Assembly (NCBI RefSeq): GCF_905475395.1
Contig: NC_058337.1
Coordinates: forward strand, 114,694,368 to 114,758,367
Direction: 5' to 3'
DNA from: Chrysoperla carnea
Taxonomy: Eukaryota; Arthropoda; Insecta; Neuroptera; Chrysopidae
DNA: 64,000 nt
This document shows, one piece after another, positions 47,477 through 59,477 of this stretch. Numbering within the stretch: position 1 is the stretch's first letter; every line of letters begins with the position of its first letter. The notes under the pieces were generated by a model. That model searched no databases. It was not told the DNA's origin and saw only the letters and a program-made list of their open reading frames with translations. A program made the position numbers and the translations under genes.

Positions 47477-50256
47477 TACTTGAAACTTCGTGAATGGCTT
47501 CCTTTTGTCAAGTTAATCAATTTATTAAGGGCTCAAGCCTTGACCAACTAGCATAAACAAGCTTCATTTATGATTAAGCAGCCTTTGGGAAAGACTGATC
47601 TGCCCGTTTTTTATAATTTCGCGAAAACTAAAGCAAAAACGTAGTTTAAATCTTGATCTTAGATAGATGAGATCGTGCTATAAATTTTAAAGGTTTATGG
47701 TTTAGTTGCAATCAAGAATATTTTTAATTTTAGAACAATAACTTCAGTAAACTTCTCATATCACATATGACAAACGACTCCTCTATCAAATTAAAAATTA
47801 CAAATATCACTCCCATGAATTTAAAAAAAATAATAAATTATTGAAATATTTCCACTCAAACGGAAACACTACTATGCTGGAATCATGAACAGACAGAAGA
47901 AATTCGTCCCCAATATCAAAAATGAAATGTTTTATCACAAATAATTAGTCATTTTTAGAAGCCTTGTTCATACACAACAACAAAATAAAAAATTACTGCT
48001 TCAAAATTATTATAATTATTTTCAGTCCAACAAATATAGCCAAAATTGTATTCAAAAATCTTAAAGATTCACATTCCATAATCCGAAATGTATTCAGATT
48101 GTTTTTTCAGTTTTTAAAAATACCTAACCATGAAAATAGCAAGATCCAAAAAAAAGTAATAGGGCATTTGAAATATAAAATCGAGTATCAATAAAATTAT
48201 TACTCGACAGCGCCCATATGGTCTGGTCAATAAGGATGTCAATGCGTGCAATAGTTCTGTCGCAAATACTTATTAGAAACTTTATCGCCGATAGAACAAC
48301 TTTTCGTACTGCTTCTAGTTACCCCGTTTTACCCGGTAATTAATTTTTGTGCAAAAAATGCATATTATCCAACTTTACCCTATTTTTACTGCTCGTAAGT
48401 GTAAGATAGTCATCAATTCTGAAATAATCAATCTCCAGAAAAATTGTTAAATCGTTTAAAAAAATGTATGCTAAATTTTCCACTTCGAATAATTTCAAAA
48501 CATACATCATTATGCAAAAATTAATTGAATAGATTCGAAATCATCTCTTTTTTCATTTTCGATGTACACCGTTATATGAACGATCTGGTGGAAACTCAGT
48601 TGATTCATTTCAAAACAGACACACATTTTGTGAATGGCAGAAGCCGAGAGCCGAGTACATTTTACACAAAACGACGGATATATCTCTTTCCATAATATAC
48701 ACAAGTCAGACGTGAAATGAAATAGAATCGAAGTTACAACACAAAACAGCAGCGGCAATACTGAGGACGAATAACACGAGGAGACAAGGATAAAATGAAT
48801 GAATTGCGTGTATTTCATATGGTTCGTTGCTCGACGCTATATTCACCAAGGTGAAGGCTACTACTATATATATATTAAAACCAATACACAAATAACGTAT
48901 ATTATGCATCAAAATCAAATTAATTCCCCTTTATCTACCTCCCCCACCCCCGCTCGTGTGATTATATTACGTGAAAATAAAGAAAACCCACTTATAAAAT
49001 AATCAAAAGCAACAGATCACTTATGAAAAATCAATTATCGTCCATGTCATTGAAAATATGAATGAAATAAGACTTCTTATTAATAAATTTTACTTTCAGC
49101 ATAAAACTAAAAGGCGTTTTATTGTTGGAAAAAACAATAATAATTTTAAACAACACTGTTATCAATCTTTTGATTAATTTATATCGTTGAAAATTTGCTG
49201 ATTACTTTAAAAAGCCATTAATATTTTCCAATTAAATTTCTAAAAAAAGAATTTTATCGAATGTTCATTGCTAAAAGGCTTGACAAACAAATTCACTTGA
49301 AAATAAAATACGATCTCTTTTTGAGAAAAACTCAATGCCTAATTTCTCGAGAAATATAAAACTATCACATTAGCTTGAATTCTTTGAAAATAAATAAGCG
49401 ACTGCACGCAATTTAATTACAAGACACCGTTTCGAATTTTATTAAATTTGTTTGTACAATCTTCGCATACTTAGCATATTTTAGTGCTAAAATATATACA
49501 CTTCCAACTAAAAGCTATGACTCATAAGAACACAGCCATGACGTAGGCTTAAAACATTAAGAAAAAATTAACGTATTTTTTTATCTATAAAAAATAATTT
49601 AAAAAAGAATTTTATAATATAAAGTTGCGTGGAAAAAAACTTGCTAAATAATCTTATTTAAAAATATTTTCAGTTAAAATTCATGAAAATTCCCATAAAA
49701 ATACATGGGCGGGGCTAACTTCACCCCAATCATATTAAAAATATTATCGATTTTCAATTTATAAAAAAAAAGTATTTTCACGGGTAAAATTAAATCTTTT
49801 CTTAAACTTAACTTTTTATTCGTAAGAAAAGAATGTGATGTATTTTTAAAAAGTATGATTAATACGTAAATATCTTCAACCACGTCGATTCTCATGCCCA
49901 CGAGCCGGCATGACGGCCATCTTGTTTGAAACTGTCCAAAAGGAAAGTCAAAAAAAACTGTCCACATACGAATTATTATCAAAAGTTCGTTAAAATTTTA
50001 AAGCTAATTTAATAAAAATTTATATTTCAATTAAAAAGTTTGTTTAGAAAATTTCTAAAACTGAATTCTTCAATGTTTCCATTTTCTTTCATTTGGAAGA
50101 AACAAAGGATTTGTATAATGCCCAACCCTTAAATGATTTAGGGTATAATTATTTTAATGAAAAATTTCGTATAATTAACGATTATATATAATTTTTATAT
50201 TGAATTTTACAGTTAAAATGAATAAAACCGGTATCAAGTAGTGTAATATTACTTAC

Positions 50257-50367
50257 GTCAAATCCTTGCGATTTTGCCCATACATTTCCGTCATGGCCAG
50301 CGATGGCTGCTTTCGTTACACAACGAGAGGCCAATAATTGCTTATCAACATAATCCTGCCAGCTCAT
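50257..50367 (-). CDS. Profilin, coding exon 1 (N-terminal)
   Basis: The 111-nt exon encodes residues 1-37: [20 protein letters not shown] then [17 protein letters not shown], ending at a GTAAGT donor. It is the profilin N-terminal helix and first strands; Trp3 and Tyr6 are the conserved aromatic residues that contact poly-proline ligands. The ATG is preceded by A-rich leader sequence and matches the universal MSWQxYVD profilin start, so the start is secure. The protein is cytosolic and supplies actin for cell shape, division and motility. The gene is probably the single insect profilin, called chickadee in Drosophila. It is transcribed away from the neighbouring eIF4A 3' end on the same strand. 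Confidence 0.97.
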
Positions 50368-50560
50368 TTTTATTTGTTATATTTAATTAATTATTTAAGC
50401 ACTCAAGACAACACTACTACACAATTTACAAGACCAAGAGTTCACAGCTTACTGGCAGTCGCTAGCGGCTAGAGGATTTCAAGAGGATATTGTGTTGGAT
50501 AAAATGTAGCTGCGCCGCTTGTTCACGGGAAGTATGTTTCACGCACATACACTTTTTGAT
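50368..50560 (-). promoter_or_regulatory. Probable profilin 5' UTR and promoter region
   Basis: The ~190 bp upstream of the profilin ATG are less AT-rich than the surroundings and include GCTAGCGACTGCCAGTAAGC and GCGGCGCAGC on the minus strand. I see no TATA box. The true start could be elsewhere if an additional 5' non-coding exon exists. Confidence 0.45.
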
Positions 50561-50906
50561 TGTAATAAATTAAACCATGCGCGTATTTATAAATTACGTC
50601 ATATCTGCTTTACCGGTTATTTTGAAATTAAATAAGTGTATATATTTAAAATTATTTTTAACGAAAAATAACAAAAAGATGATTTTATTTTTTATTAAGA
50701 TATCAAAAATATTCAATGTGTCTACTAATTATTTGTTTCTTTTTTGTATTCTTTTGTTTTTATAACAATAATTTCCTATTCGTCTAAATTGTGGTACGAA
50801 ATTTAAATTTCTGAACCAAAATTGAGTTAATTTTCTTTAAATTAATTTCAATAATATCAAATTTTATAGTTTTTTTAGGTTATTTTACTTATTGAATTTA
50901 ATATAC

Positions 50907-50941
50907 AAAATATGGAATGTAGAGAGTATCCCTACATTCCA
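50907..50941. repeat. Perfect 12-bp hairpin
   Basis: TATGGAATGTAG and CTACATTCCATA are exact reverse complements with about 11 bp between them. The length would suit a small RNA hairpin, but the stem is too short for a typical microRNA precursor. Confidence 0.75.
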
Positions 50942-52136
50942 TAGTAAAAAAATTTAAACTTTTCAAGTTGAGCTAGAAAAATAACTTCATGATTTCAAAT
51001 ATATAATTAAAAAGATTAAATTCGGTTCACCCACCCATCGAACATTTCTAAATATTTTCACTAATGCAAACAAATGGCATACAATTTTAAATAAAGGTTT
51101 CGTTGAAATAAAATTTCTGTTGGTTTCCGATAAAATCCCTCATGGTTCAAGTTTTTCAAAAATTTAGGAACAATTTCATGTAGAAAATTTGAACATGCCC
51201 CAAAAATTTTATTGCATCAAGTCAAAACCTCGAAAGAGTTTGGTCTTTCTTTTGAGACACAGCATGATACTCATCGAAGAGGAAGGCATGAAATAGATGG
51301 AGAGAGAGTGGTTGCCAAGTAAGATTTAGCAACATGGAAAATTCCCCGCGTTCGATTAATATGTCAATCTATACAAAACTCTACGAACCAAGTTTAATAT
51401 TTAGATAATAATTTGAACTTGAAGCAAAGCTTACTGGAATCAAAAACAAAAATGAATTTTGGAAAATTGTTCTGGCTTCACCTGTTTATGAGACCGTGAC
51501 CAGCACTCTTTTACCAAAACCCTTGATTGACTAATATAGATTTAACATCCAAGCTTTTCCTATTTTCCATTTTTATACTTTGAATGTAAATTGTAGATGA
51601 AAATCTGTAGTAGTTTCTAGGAAAACTATCAAAATAAGTTTATCAAAATTAACAGCTTAATTGGGGTTTTTGAAAATACCTTCTCATATACTGTAAAACG
51701 CAATGTCTGTTCATAACTGTAAATATAGCTCGAAATCCCATTTTTCCGAATTGTGTCATTATCTATTAATTCATGGATACGTTCTCTCAACAACAAGAAA
51801 TTGACGAAAGCTTATAAGAAAATCCTCTTTGGCCTTCCAATTTTCTCCCGTGCTTGGAATGACTTTTCTTATTTAAAAAAAGATTTTTGAAAGATATTAT
51901 GTTTGGAAAAATGCAAATTTTGTAAAACAATATTTTCATAATCTTGTTGACAAAATAAACAACCGAGCTCAGGGAAAATATACTGTAGAATTTTTGATTG
52001 ATACTTAGATGATTACTTCTCTTTTCGTTACGAACACTCGTTTTTAAAATCACGATACTAATTTTGCTTAATGTCTGAAAATTTATATTGTTGTTATTAA
52101 AAAGCGAGTTGTTTAACAAAATTTCCATAATTTAGT

Positions 52137-52702
52137 ACAAGATCCGAATTAGGGTCGACCTTCACCCATCTGTTTACCGAATGAAAGTTATTTTTTATGA
52201 AATGTAAAATATTAACAAATATTCCTGTAACGGGTTGCCTTAAAAAATATGGTCCAGACCATTTTTAATATAAATATCAAAACTTGGAAAGCTTGTAAAC
52301 ATTATTTTTGACCAATATTTTGTGGCCAATCATATGCCACCGTAATTGTAACAAAATTATCTTTATTTAGATATGCGAGTCAATGAATTAACAGATGCAC
52401 GTAATTACTATTTTCAACTTGTATAAATGCGATAATAGTGAACGAAAAAAGGCAAACAACATAGCTGCTGCATATTCTTTATGGCTTTTACTTTCGAGTA
52501 GATCAAAATTCGTAAGATATGCAAGTCAGTGAAAAATTTCTAAAAATTTTACTCTTGATATTTTCACTAAAAGTAGTCTGGACCACATTTTTATAGGCAA
52601 CCCATTGCAGGGATATTTGTTAACATTTTATATTTCATAAAAAATAACTTTCATCCGGTAAACAGATGGGTGAAGGTCGATCCTAATTGGGATCTTAGAC
52701 TA
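52137..52702. mobile_element. ~565-bp fold-back element with ~130-bp inverted repeats
   Basis: The left arm includes GGTCGACCTTCACCCATCTG, TTTACCGAATGAAAGTTATT, TTTTATGAAATGTAAAATAT and GGTTGCCTTAAAAAATATGG. The right arm, reverse-complemented, includes GATCGACCTTCACCCATCTG, TTTACCGGATGAAAGTTATT, TTTTATGAAATATAAAATGT and GGTTGCCTATAAAAATGTGG. Identity is about 90% by eye over at least 125 bp. The spacer of roughly 300 bp is non-coding. It lies between profilin and eIF4A and could form a long hairpin if transcribed. Confidence 0.92.
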
Positions 52703-54372
52703 TTAGAAACAATTTTTTGTTACAAGGACAAAAAAAAAGAAATATAAATGATTTTTAAATTGTAAATGATTTTTTTCCAATATTTTATTTCAAGTTTATT
52801 TTAAAATTTTTTATTTAGAGAACAATAATGCTTCAAAATACTTTATAAAAAATTTATAAAAATTGAAGTACTATTTTGAAAAAACATAAATAACATATAA
52901 CCCATGCAGCTCACAAAAACAATTTATACAATATAATGAAATAACTTACTTCGAAAATGGAAAAATTAATAATACGTATTATCTTAGAAATATTTTTTCA
53001 TAACAATGGATAATTATGGAGCACATCAAAACTACAATTTTAAAAATTAAAAATGTGTAAAAAAAAACCTTGCAAACTTTTTTTTAGAAATATTACAAAT
53101 TTAATTTTTTCTTAAGTATCCCTGCCAGAAGTCACCCCAATTATCCAGAAGTAGTGATGTTTCTATTACAAAAACTTTTTATTTGTGTGATGAAAATTTA
53201 ATGTGGCTAATTATATACGACGGTTTTCTACAAAAACAGGCAAGCCTGAATCTACGATATTTCAGGATTGCTTCAATGATAAATATCAAATTTGTTTTAA
53301 ATTTACTGTTTCTAGAAAATTGTCTTATTCAACGTTTGCATCTGCTTAAAAAATCATATTTCGCGACATCTAAATACTCTTCTAGTCAAGTCACAACCTT
53401 CTTGGATCAATCAACCCCCATGCTAACTTTAGACATAGCTTATTAGATTATAAACTTTGAATGTATAGCTTTAATTTTCGACTTTTGTTCCAAAATTTTA
53501 TTTACTATTCAACCAGTCTTCATAAACGTTGAAATCAGTTAACAGTTGCCTCAATTTTTACGGGTAAACTGATTACTTATAGAAAAATTAACGTAGACAG
53601 AATTTTACAGAGTATGAAATACTAACACATTTTTTCCACCATGAGGGAATTTTTCGTGAGGGATTACTTCGTTATAAAAAAAAAATAGAATTATTTGCAA
53701 GAGAGCAAAAATCACAGATGTCTATACTAACTTTAAATTCACTAACAAAGTTCCTGTTTCAATATGTACATCTGTGGTATCAAAAAAAAAAACATAATAA
53801 AATCGCGCAACCAGGTTTTGTTGATTGATTTGAAATAAATGTTATCCTTAAAAAATGAAGTCCTGGAAATTTCAGAACATCGTTTATTTAAATGTAAACA
53901 AAAAAAAAATAAAGCAAAAGAAATAAAACGAAAAATAAATACAAAAATATAGTTTACATTGTAAAACTGCAAATATTTCTTTTTAATGGATAAGAAGTTA
54001 ACCAGAAAAAAAATATTCTAATTTGTTCTTATTTATTTTGCTGCCAAACTGATGCCCAAATATCTAGATATATAATGATGTAAGGGAAAACAGATTTTTA
54101 AAGAAGCCAAAAAAAAGAATGTTCTTAAAATAAAAAAATTTTCATTTTTGAATCCAAATGTGTAATTTTTAAATATAAATCCAATGGAGTTGTGGTTGTT
54201 TGTTGCCCTTCAAATATGCCTGAAAGAAAAAAAAAAGCTTTATAAAAATCCACCAACCCAGCTATATATTATCAAAAAATTTCGGGGCTATATTTTTTTT
54301 TACTTCAACTCTCGTCTTAGCAAGGTTGGAGGATTGGAGGCACAATGTAAATAAAATAAAAATCATACTCGA

Positions 54373-55209
54373 CTACAACTGTTTTTTTCTTATACTTTTA
54401 TTAGTATATTTGATTTTACAGATTATTACAAAAAGGGGGAGTTGTGGGGAGAACGACAAACAAATCTGATTGGAATTCTTGGAAACTTTTTCTCTTCTTC
54501 TACATCGTTTTCTATTAAAATAGCCCCTCCAAAACCCCACGACACCCTTGCCAAGACAACAGTGCTGGAGTAACGGTACTGGAGGTTGTTTAAGATGTTG
54601 ATAGAACGGCGTTGAAGGCAACGCAGTTACGTTGTAACCGCGTTGCCGCATATTTGTAATGGATTTGTTGGCGATGCCTACGTAACGTAGCACTTTTTCT
54701 TACCGTAGAATATTTTTACTGTTATATAATATATATATAAATTAATACACACTACACTAAAAATCAAAACATGAATATCTAGTAAATGAAAAAAAAAATA
54801 AAGTAAAATAATTGATTAACTGTTTTGGACACTCAAAGTTCGTGTACACTAATCTCAAATAGCTCTAATTTGTATCTATTTAAATTAATTAATTAATTAG
54901 AGTAATGATTTGCTTCGAAGAGCAAATCAAAGACTCGACGATGATGCTTGTTTTCGCGGCGCGCGCGTTTTGGTTCGCTGACCTGGAGAATCGAGTGGCG
55001 CACAATATTTTCGCATATACAAATTTTATTTAAATTATATATATAAAGAAATTCGCAGTCTTCAACAATGTGCGGCATCGGCAGGGAAAAGTAAATTCAT
55101 CGGTCATCAGCTTAAATACTCACACCATAAGAAACTCTAGGCAACGTCACAATACACACATTTAGCGATTTTTGATTTTTTTTAGTTTTGAAAGGGCAGC
55201 AAGTAGAAT
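54373..55209 (-). other. Probable eIF4A 3' UTR
   Basis: The first 840 bp after the eIF4A stop contain patches much richer in GC than the background (near 54945-54990 and 54530-54700). Candidate minus-strand AATAAA signals lie at 55025-55030 and 54397-54402. Which is used cannot be told from sequence. An imperfect 14-bp hairpin (see findings) lies at 54618-54648. Short open frames 54373-54693 and 54893-55078 fall inside and are treated as UTR. Confidence 0.45.
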
Positions 55210-55354
55210 CTAGATTAAATCGGCAACATTCAATGGCATCTCGTCGATGTGTGTATTATAAAATTGCTCAATATCTTTGAGCACACGCTTGTCTACTTCA
55301 GTCACAAAATTGATGGCTACTCCTTTACGACCAAATCGTCCACCTCGCCCAATT
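55210..55354 (-). CDS. eIF4A: eIF4A, coding exon 3 (C-terminal)
   Basis: After an acceptor (TTACAG) the minus strand reads [20 protein letters not shown] then [20 protein letters not shown] and LNVADLI with a TAG stop, residues 375-421. It completes motif VI (HRIGRGGR, residues 373-380), whose arginines contact the ATP phosphates across the domain interface. The rest is the last helix of the second RecA-like domain and the typical eIF4A C-terminus. The junction with exon 2 falls inside the codon for Arg374. Nothing is truncated. Confidence 0.97.
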
Positions 55355-55897
55355 CTGTAACAATAATAATTTCCATATTTAATTTTTAAGAATGCTTTGT
55401 AACATTTTTTTTATTTTAAAATTATATTAAAGAAAAAGTGAAAATTACTGCAAAAATATAAGAAAGCTATTTTTAATTCATGTACTAAAATCAACCAGGT
55501 AAGATGTGCATGCTTAAAGCACTAGGGTAGGTAATTTATAAAGCACATTCAGCTCTCTAACAATTATTGTGATGCGTCTTAGCTGGAAGACTTATAATGG
55601 ATGTAAAATTCAAAGAAGTTTTTATATAAAGCACTTTCTTCTGTAAGCTCAATTGAAAGTCCTATAATTTACTTTTCGGTCTTGTAAGAATGAAAGAAAG
55701 AAGTTCATCTCAAACTCGTTCCATCCATCAAACACGTTTCAAAAAAACTAGTTTCAGCTATTTCAAACTCAAACTATTATTTTTGCCTTAAATATAAGTA
55801 TCTGGCCAGTACTCTTAATAGAATTCAAAGTAAATAACTTGGAGGAAGTGTTTTTTTATGTGTTGTTTATGTGAATAAAAAATAAAATGATTGACAT

Positions 55898-56161
55898 TAT
55901 AGTCTGGCCAACCAAGCACCATTTTGAGACGAACCTATACTAAACTAGTCTACGGAAAATAATGACCTAGGTGTAATTTGATTCGGAATTACGTTTAGAA
56001 ACTTTTCGGGCACAAATGAAGAGGTTGTGGTAAAAATTAGAAAAATTATAAACAATTTAATAACAAAAAAAAAAAAAGATTTTTGTTTTTTTTGCAAATA
56101 TCTCGGAAACTATTCAAGATTCAGGTTCGATCGAAAATGGTGTTTGTTGACTAGACTATTA
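55898..56161. mobile_element. MITE of about 264 bp in eIF4A intron 2
   Basis: The left end TATAGTCTGGCCAACCAAGC then ACCATTTTGAGACGAACCT pairs with the right end, whose reverse complement is AATAGTCTAGTCAACAAACA then CCATTTTCGATCGAACCT. The inverted repeats are about 40 bp with roughly 75-80% match. The interior includes a TTTTTTGCAAATATCTCGGA stretch of the kind seen in dispersed insect repeats. Confidence 0.75.
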
Positions 56162-58026
56162 GAATGATGTTCGATTTGTGTATCCTTAATGTCAATTATT
56201 CAAATAATAAAAAATAAAAAATTCAAAATCTGATCTTACTGATAACGTTAAATTTATAAAATTATAATGTATGATTTGTTTATCCCATGCAGTTATTAAA
56301 AAAACCAAATAGGTATATTCAAATTCAAAATATGATCTAGCATACTTGAAAATACTTCATTTTGTGGTATTTCAAAATCAAGTGCGTTATCAGTACGCTA
56401 GTTCTCCACTAATCTAAATTCTTATGAATATTGAATACAAACACGAATAATCTGATACAATAAAAATTGACTTTTCAATTTTAAAATTGGCCCACTTTAA
56501 TATCCGATCGGTAGATGTAATATTAAAATTATTTCGTTAAATCTAATACTAATTAGTATGGACTCTAGCCAAAACAAAATATTTTGATAAATGCGTTAAT
56601 AAACTACATGACACACGAGCAAAGTTTCCTTAGAATTGAAATTAAAAATAAAACAAATATTTTTTATAAATAGAACTCAATCTAAGAATGAGAAATTGCA
56701 ATTTTTCAAGCATTACGCACGCATCTGCTGTTAAGTAACAAAATTGTTCAGGTAAAAAATTTACAGTAACAAAGCAATATTTTAAATTGATTTGTTGCTA
56801 TTTGCATTAATATGTTTTAGAAAGTTTATAATTGAGTAAACTTATCAATGTTGTATGATGTATGTGTAAAATTTATTTAGCTTTTTTTTTTCTTTCGAAA
56901 ATTTAAACGCAGCTAGTTCAAATTGACTGTTAAGTCGATAATAGATATGTAGCCCAAGAAATTTCTGAATACAATTTTTTTTTTTCTGTCTGAATGCATT
57001 AATTTTGAATAAAGAAGAATCAAAGTTAATATTAACACATGATCTTAAACTTTCCACTTTCGATAGTGTGAAGAATTTTCAAAACCATTCGAGGAACCCA
57101 TGCCCAAAGTTATTTAAGTGTATTATTATTGAATCACATGTATAAAAAAAATGTAAAATAATTCAATTTAAACGTCATTTTAAAATGAATTTTGAAATTT
57201 TTGGGAAAACCCTTAAATTTTTATTTGTTATCAGAACGTCATTATTTAAAATCTCTCCATTTCTGACTCATTACTAAATACTTAAAAAACTTAAAATTGA
57301 TAATAAAATGGCGGTTTTTAAGTAATAGGTTTGTTCTTAGAATAACATTATTTTTTAACTTTATTTCTCATTGCAACTTAAACGGAAAATCAATTAAAAA
57401 TGTGTAATTTTAAAACCGGTTTTTTTGTCTGTTGAGTTAGGACATTGCATATTTGCATAATCAATAATTTTGTTTTTAAATATACATTCAGTTAGAAGCA
57501 ATGCTGCCTGAACCAAACTTGAACCAATCTTAACGAGATAAATTTTCTGAAAATATCTCTTATCGCATATCTAACATTTCTAGTGATTGGAAAAATGTGA
57601 AAATTTCAGTATATTAGTAATTTGAAAATGTTATATTTGTATAGCTGCTCCTGTATTTATCAGAAAACTAACAGTATTTTTAATGCTATAAGAGACGCAC
57701 GTCTAATCAGAAAATATCGTGTGTTACGGTCCAAAGGACAATATTAACTATAAAGTAAAATTACAGTAAAATCTCTTTAATTTAACATGATGTTCACTGT
57801 TTTTCCAAAATAAAAATCCCTGACTTTTCCAGGGAAAATCGTAATATATTTATGGATCAATATATTACAATCACATGCGCCATTTTTTTTTACATAATTC
57901 GTAAATAAAAAAAAATTACAACAGCCAGTGACTGAGAATTTATATTTTAAATGCTAAGAAAAACTTCATCTAGCGATAGAAAAAAGAACTAAATGAGTAT
58001 ACGCCTTAGGTTAGCTCGCATAGATA

Positions 58027-58137
58027 TACAGGCTGGATCATTTAAATAAGACAATTTTTGTTTAAATTATTTTTTGATTGGTTAGCTACACAACGAGCTA
58101 TCAGCCGCCATTATAGATTAAAATGACCCATCCTGTA
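58027..58137. mobile_element. 111-bp MITE in eIF4A intron 2
   Basis: TACAGGCTGGATCATTTAAAT at the left is mirrored on the right; the reverse complement of the right end reads TACAGGATGGGTCATTTTAAT. It is short, non-coding and palindromic, about 240 bp from exon 2. Confidence 0.8.
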
Positions 58138-58379
58138 TCATATTTAATAGAAACGTTGTGTACAATTTTGTTTTTACGTAAATATAAGATAGATTAATGT
58201 AACGATTTTTGGAAACGTGAAAATCGGTTCTTTTTCTTTTTGTTATTCTATTCAGATAATTAAATAAAAAAGGTAAACAATTTCTAAACGAATGATTTTG
58301 CAAAAAAAAAAAAAAACTGCGTACATTAAAACGCATAATAAAACATTTAATGAGAAAGCTATTAGTAAAATAATATTAC

Positions 58380-59477
58380 CTGTGAATATAATTTTCTCGA
58401 TTGGACGGTAAATCATAATTGATAACCAACGATACTTGTTGTACATCAATACCACGGGCTAACAAATCTGTCGTAATCAGGACACGTGATGAACCAGTAC
58501 GGAATTGTCTCATAATAACATCACGTTCACGTTGTTCCATATCACCGTGCATGGCTGACACAGTAAAATCACGATTATGCATATTCTCAGTTAACCAATC
58601 AACCTTACGACGTGTATTACAGAAGATAACAGCTTGTGTTATTGACAACGTATCATATAAATCACACAAGGTTTCCAGCTTCCAATCTTCACGTTCAACA
58701 TTCACAAAGAATTGTTTAATACCTTCCAATGTTAATTCCTCCTTTTTCACCAATATTCTAATTGGATTACGCATAAAACTTTTTGTTACTTCTAATACAT
58801 CTGTTGGCATTGTGGCCGATAATAAAATCACTTGAACATCGCTATTCAACATCTTAAAAACATCATGAATTTGATCTTTGAAACCACGTGATAACATTTC
58901 ATCAGCTTCGTCTAATACAAATTGTTTTATACTATTTGTACGTAACGCTCGACGACTAATCATATCGTACACTCGACCTGGTGTGCCAACAACTACATGC
59001 ACGCCAGCTTCTAACTTTCTAACATCATCACGTACATTTGTACCGCCAATACATGCGTGACATTGAGCATTCATAAAATCACCCAATGCAATCACAACTT
59101 TTTGGATTTGTTGCGCTAATTCACGAGTCGGTGCTAAGATTAATGCCTGACATTCTCGTAACCCTGTATCAATCTGTTGTAATAATGATATAGAAAATGT
59201 AGCTGTTTTACCAGTACCAGATTGCGCTTGAGCGATTACATCGTAACCTTTAACGCATGGCATAATCGCACGCTGTTGAATGGCGGATGGTTTTTCAAAA
59301 CCGTAAGCATAAATACCACGTAATAATTCTTCCTTTAAGTTCATGTCATCGAAGTTGTCAACAACTTCTTCCCAATTTGATTCAATAACACCTTCCGGGT
59401 CCATACCTGGTGGACCATCGTATGTTGGGGGTTCTTTCTCTGATGCGGGTCCATCTTTCTCACCACCCCAATCTTCT
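58380..59477 (-). CDS. eIF4A: eIF4A DEAD-box RNA helicase, coding exon 2 (most of the protein)
   Basis: The exon encodes residues 8-374 of the ATP-dependent RNA helicase that, as part of eIF4F, unwinds mRNA 5' leaders for 40S ribosome loading in the cytoplasm. All motifs are present: Q motif (GFEKPSAIQ, 67-75), I (AQSGTGKT, 92-99), Ia (PTRELA, 124-129), GG (152-153), Ib (TPGR, 173-176), II (DEAD, 197-200), III (SAT, 228-230), IV (VIFCNT, 291-296), V (ARGID, 348-352) and the start of VI. The N-terminal [20 protein letters not shown] identifies eIF4A I/II rather than eIF4AIII. The acceptor is TGTTTACAG at 59478; open frame beyond it is intron. Full length is 421 aa, normal for the family. Confidence 0.98.

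Larger units (their letters stand above)
31913..50256 (-). other. Profilin intron 1 (18.3 kb)
   Basis: The intron is bounded by the minus-strand donor GTAAGT at 50256-50251 and the acceptor TGTTACAG ending at 31913. It splits profilin after codon 37 in phase 0. It is filled with AT-rich DNA and repeats: a TIR element at 34423, tandem units at 34163-34390, a palindrome at 36641, a TIR element at 40988, a tRNA-like unit at 41366, dispersed repeats at 42455, 44966 and 46629, and tandem repeats at 47411. Open frames such as 36869-37054, 38719-39000, 40449-40679, 46844-47158 and 48510-48818 lack coding character. No nested gene is supported. Confidence 0.85.
50561..54396. other. Intergenic region between profilin and eIF4A
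   Basis: No gene is visible. Apart from a hairpin at 50907-50941 and a large fold-back element at 52137-52702, it is AT-rich and featureless. The open frames 51787-52128, 53183-53446 and 53742-53972 have low complexity and no recognisable domain. Confidence 0.65.
55355..58379 (-). other. eIF4A intron 2 (3.0 kb)
   Basis: The intron runs from a GTAATA donor at 58379 to the TTACAG acceptor at 55355. It carries two inverted-repeat elements (55898 and 58027) and AT-rich filler; no nested gene is seen. Confidence 0.9.

Noticed and set aside
51787-52128. 113-codon minus-strand open frame
   Set aside because: Asn/Ile/Ser/Lys-rich translation typical of AT-rich non-coding DNA; it adjoins a fold-back element.
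54373-54693. 106-codon minus-strand frame beyond eIF4A
   Set aside because: It falls in the likely 3' UTR and contains the hairpin repeat; the translation has no recognised domain.
58419-58835. 138-codon frame antisense to eIF4A
   Set aside because: It is a shadow of the strongly conserved eIF4A exon on the other strand.
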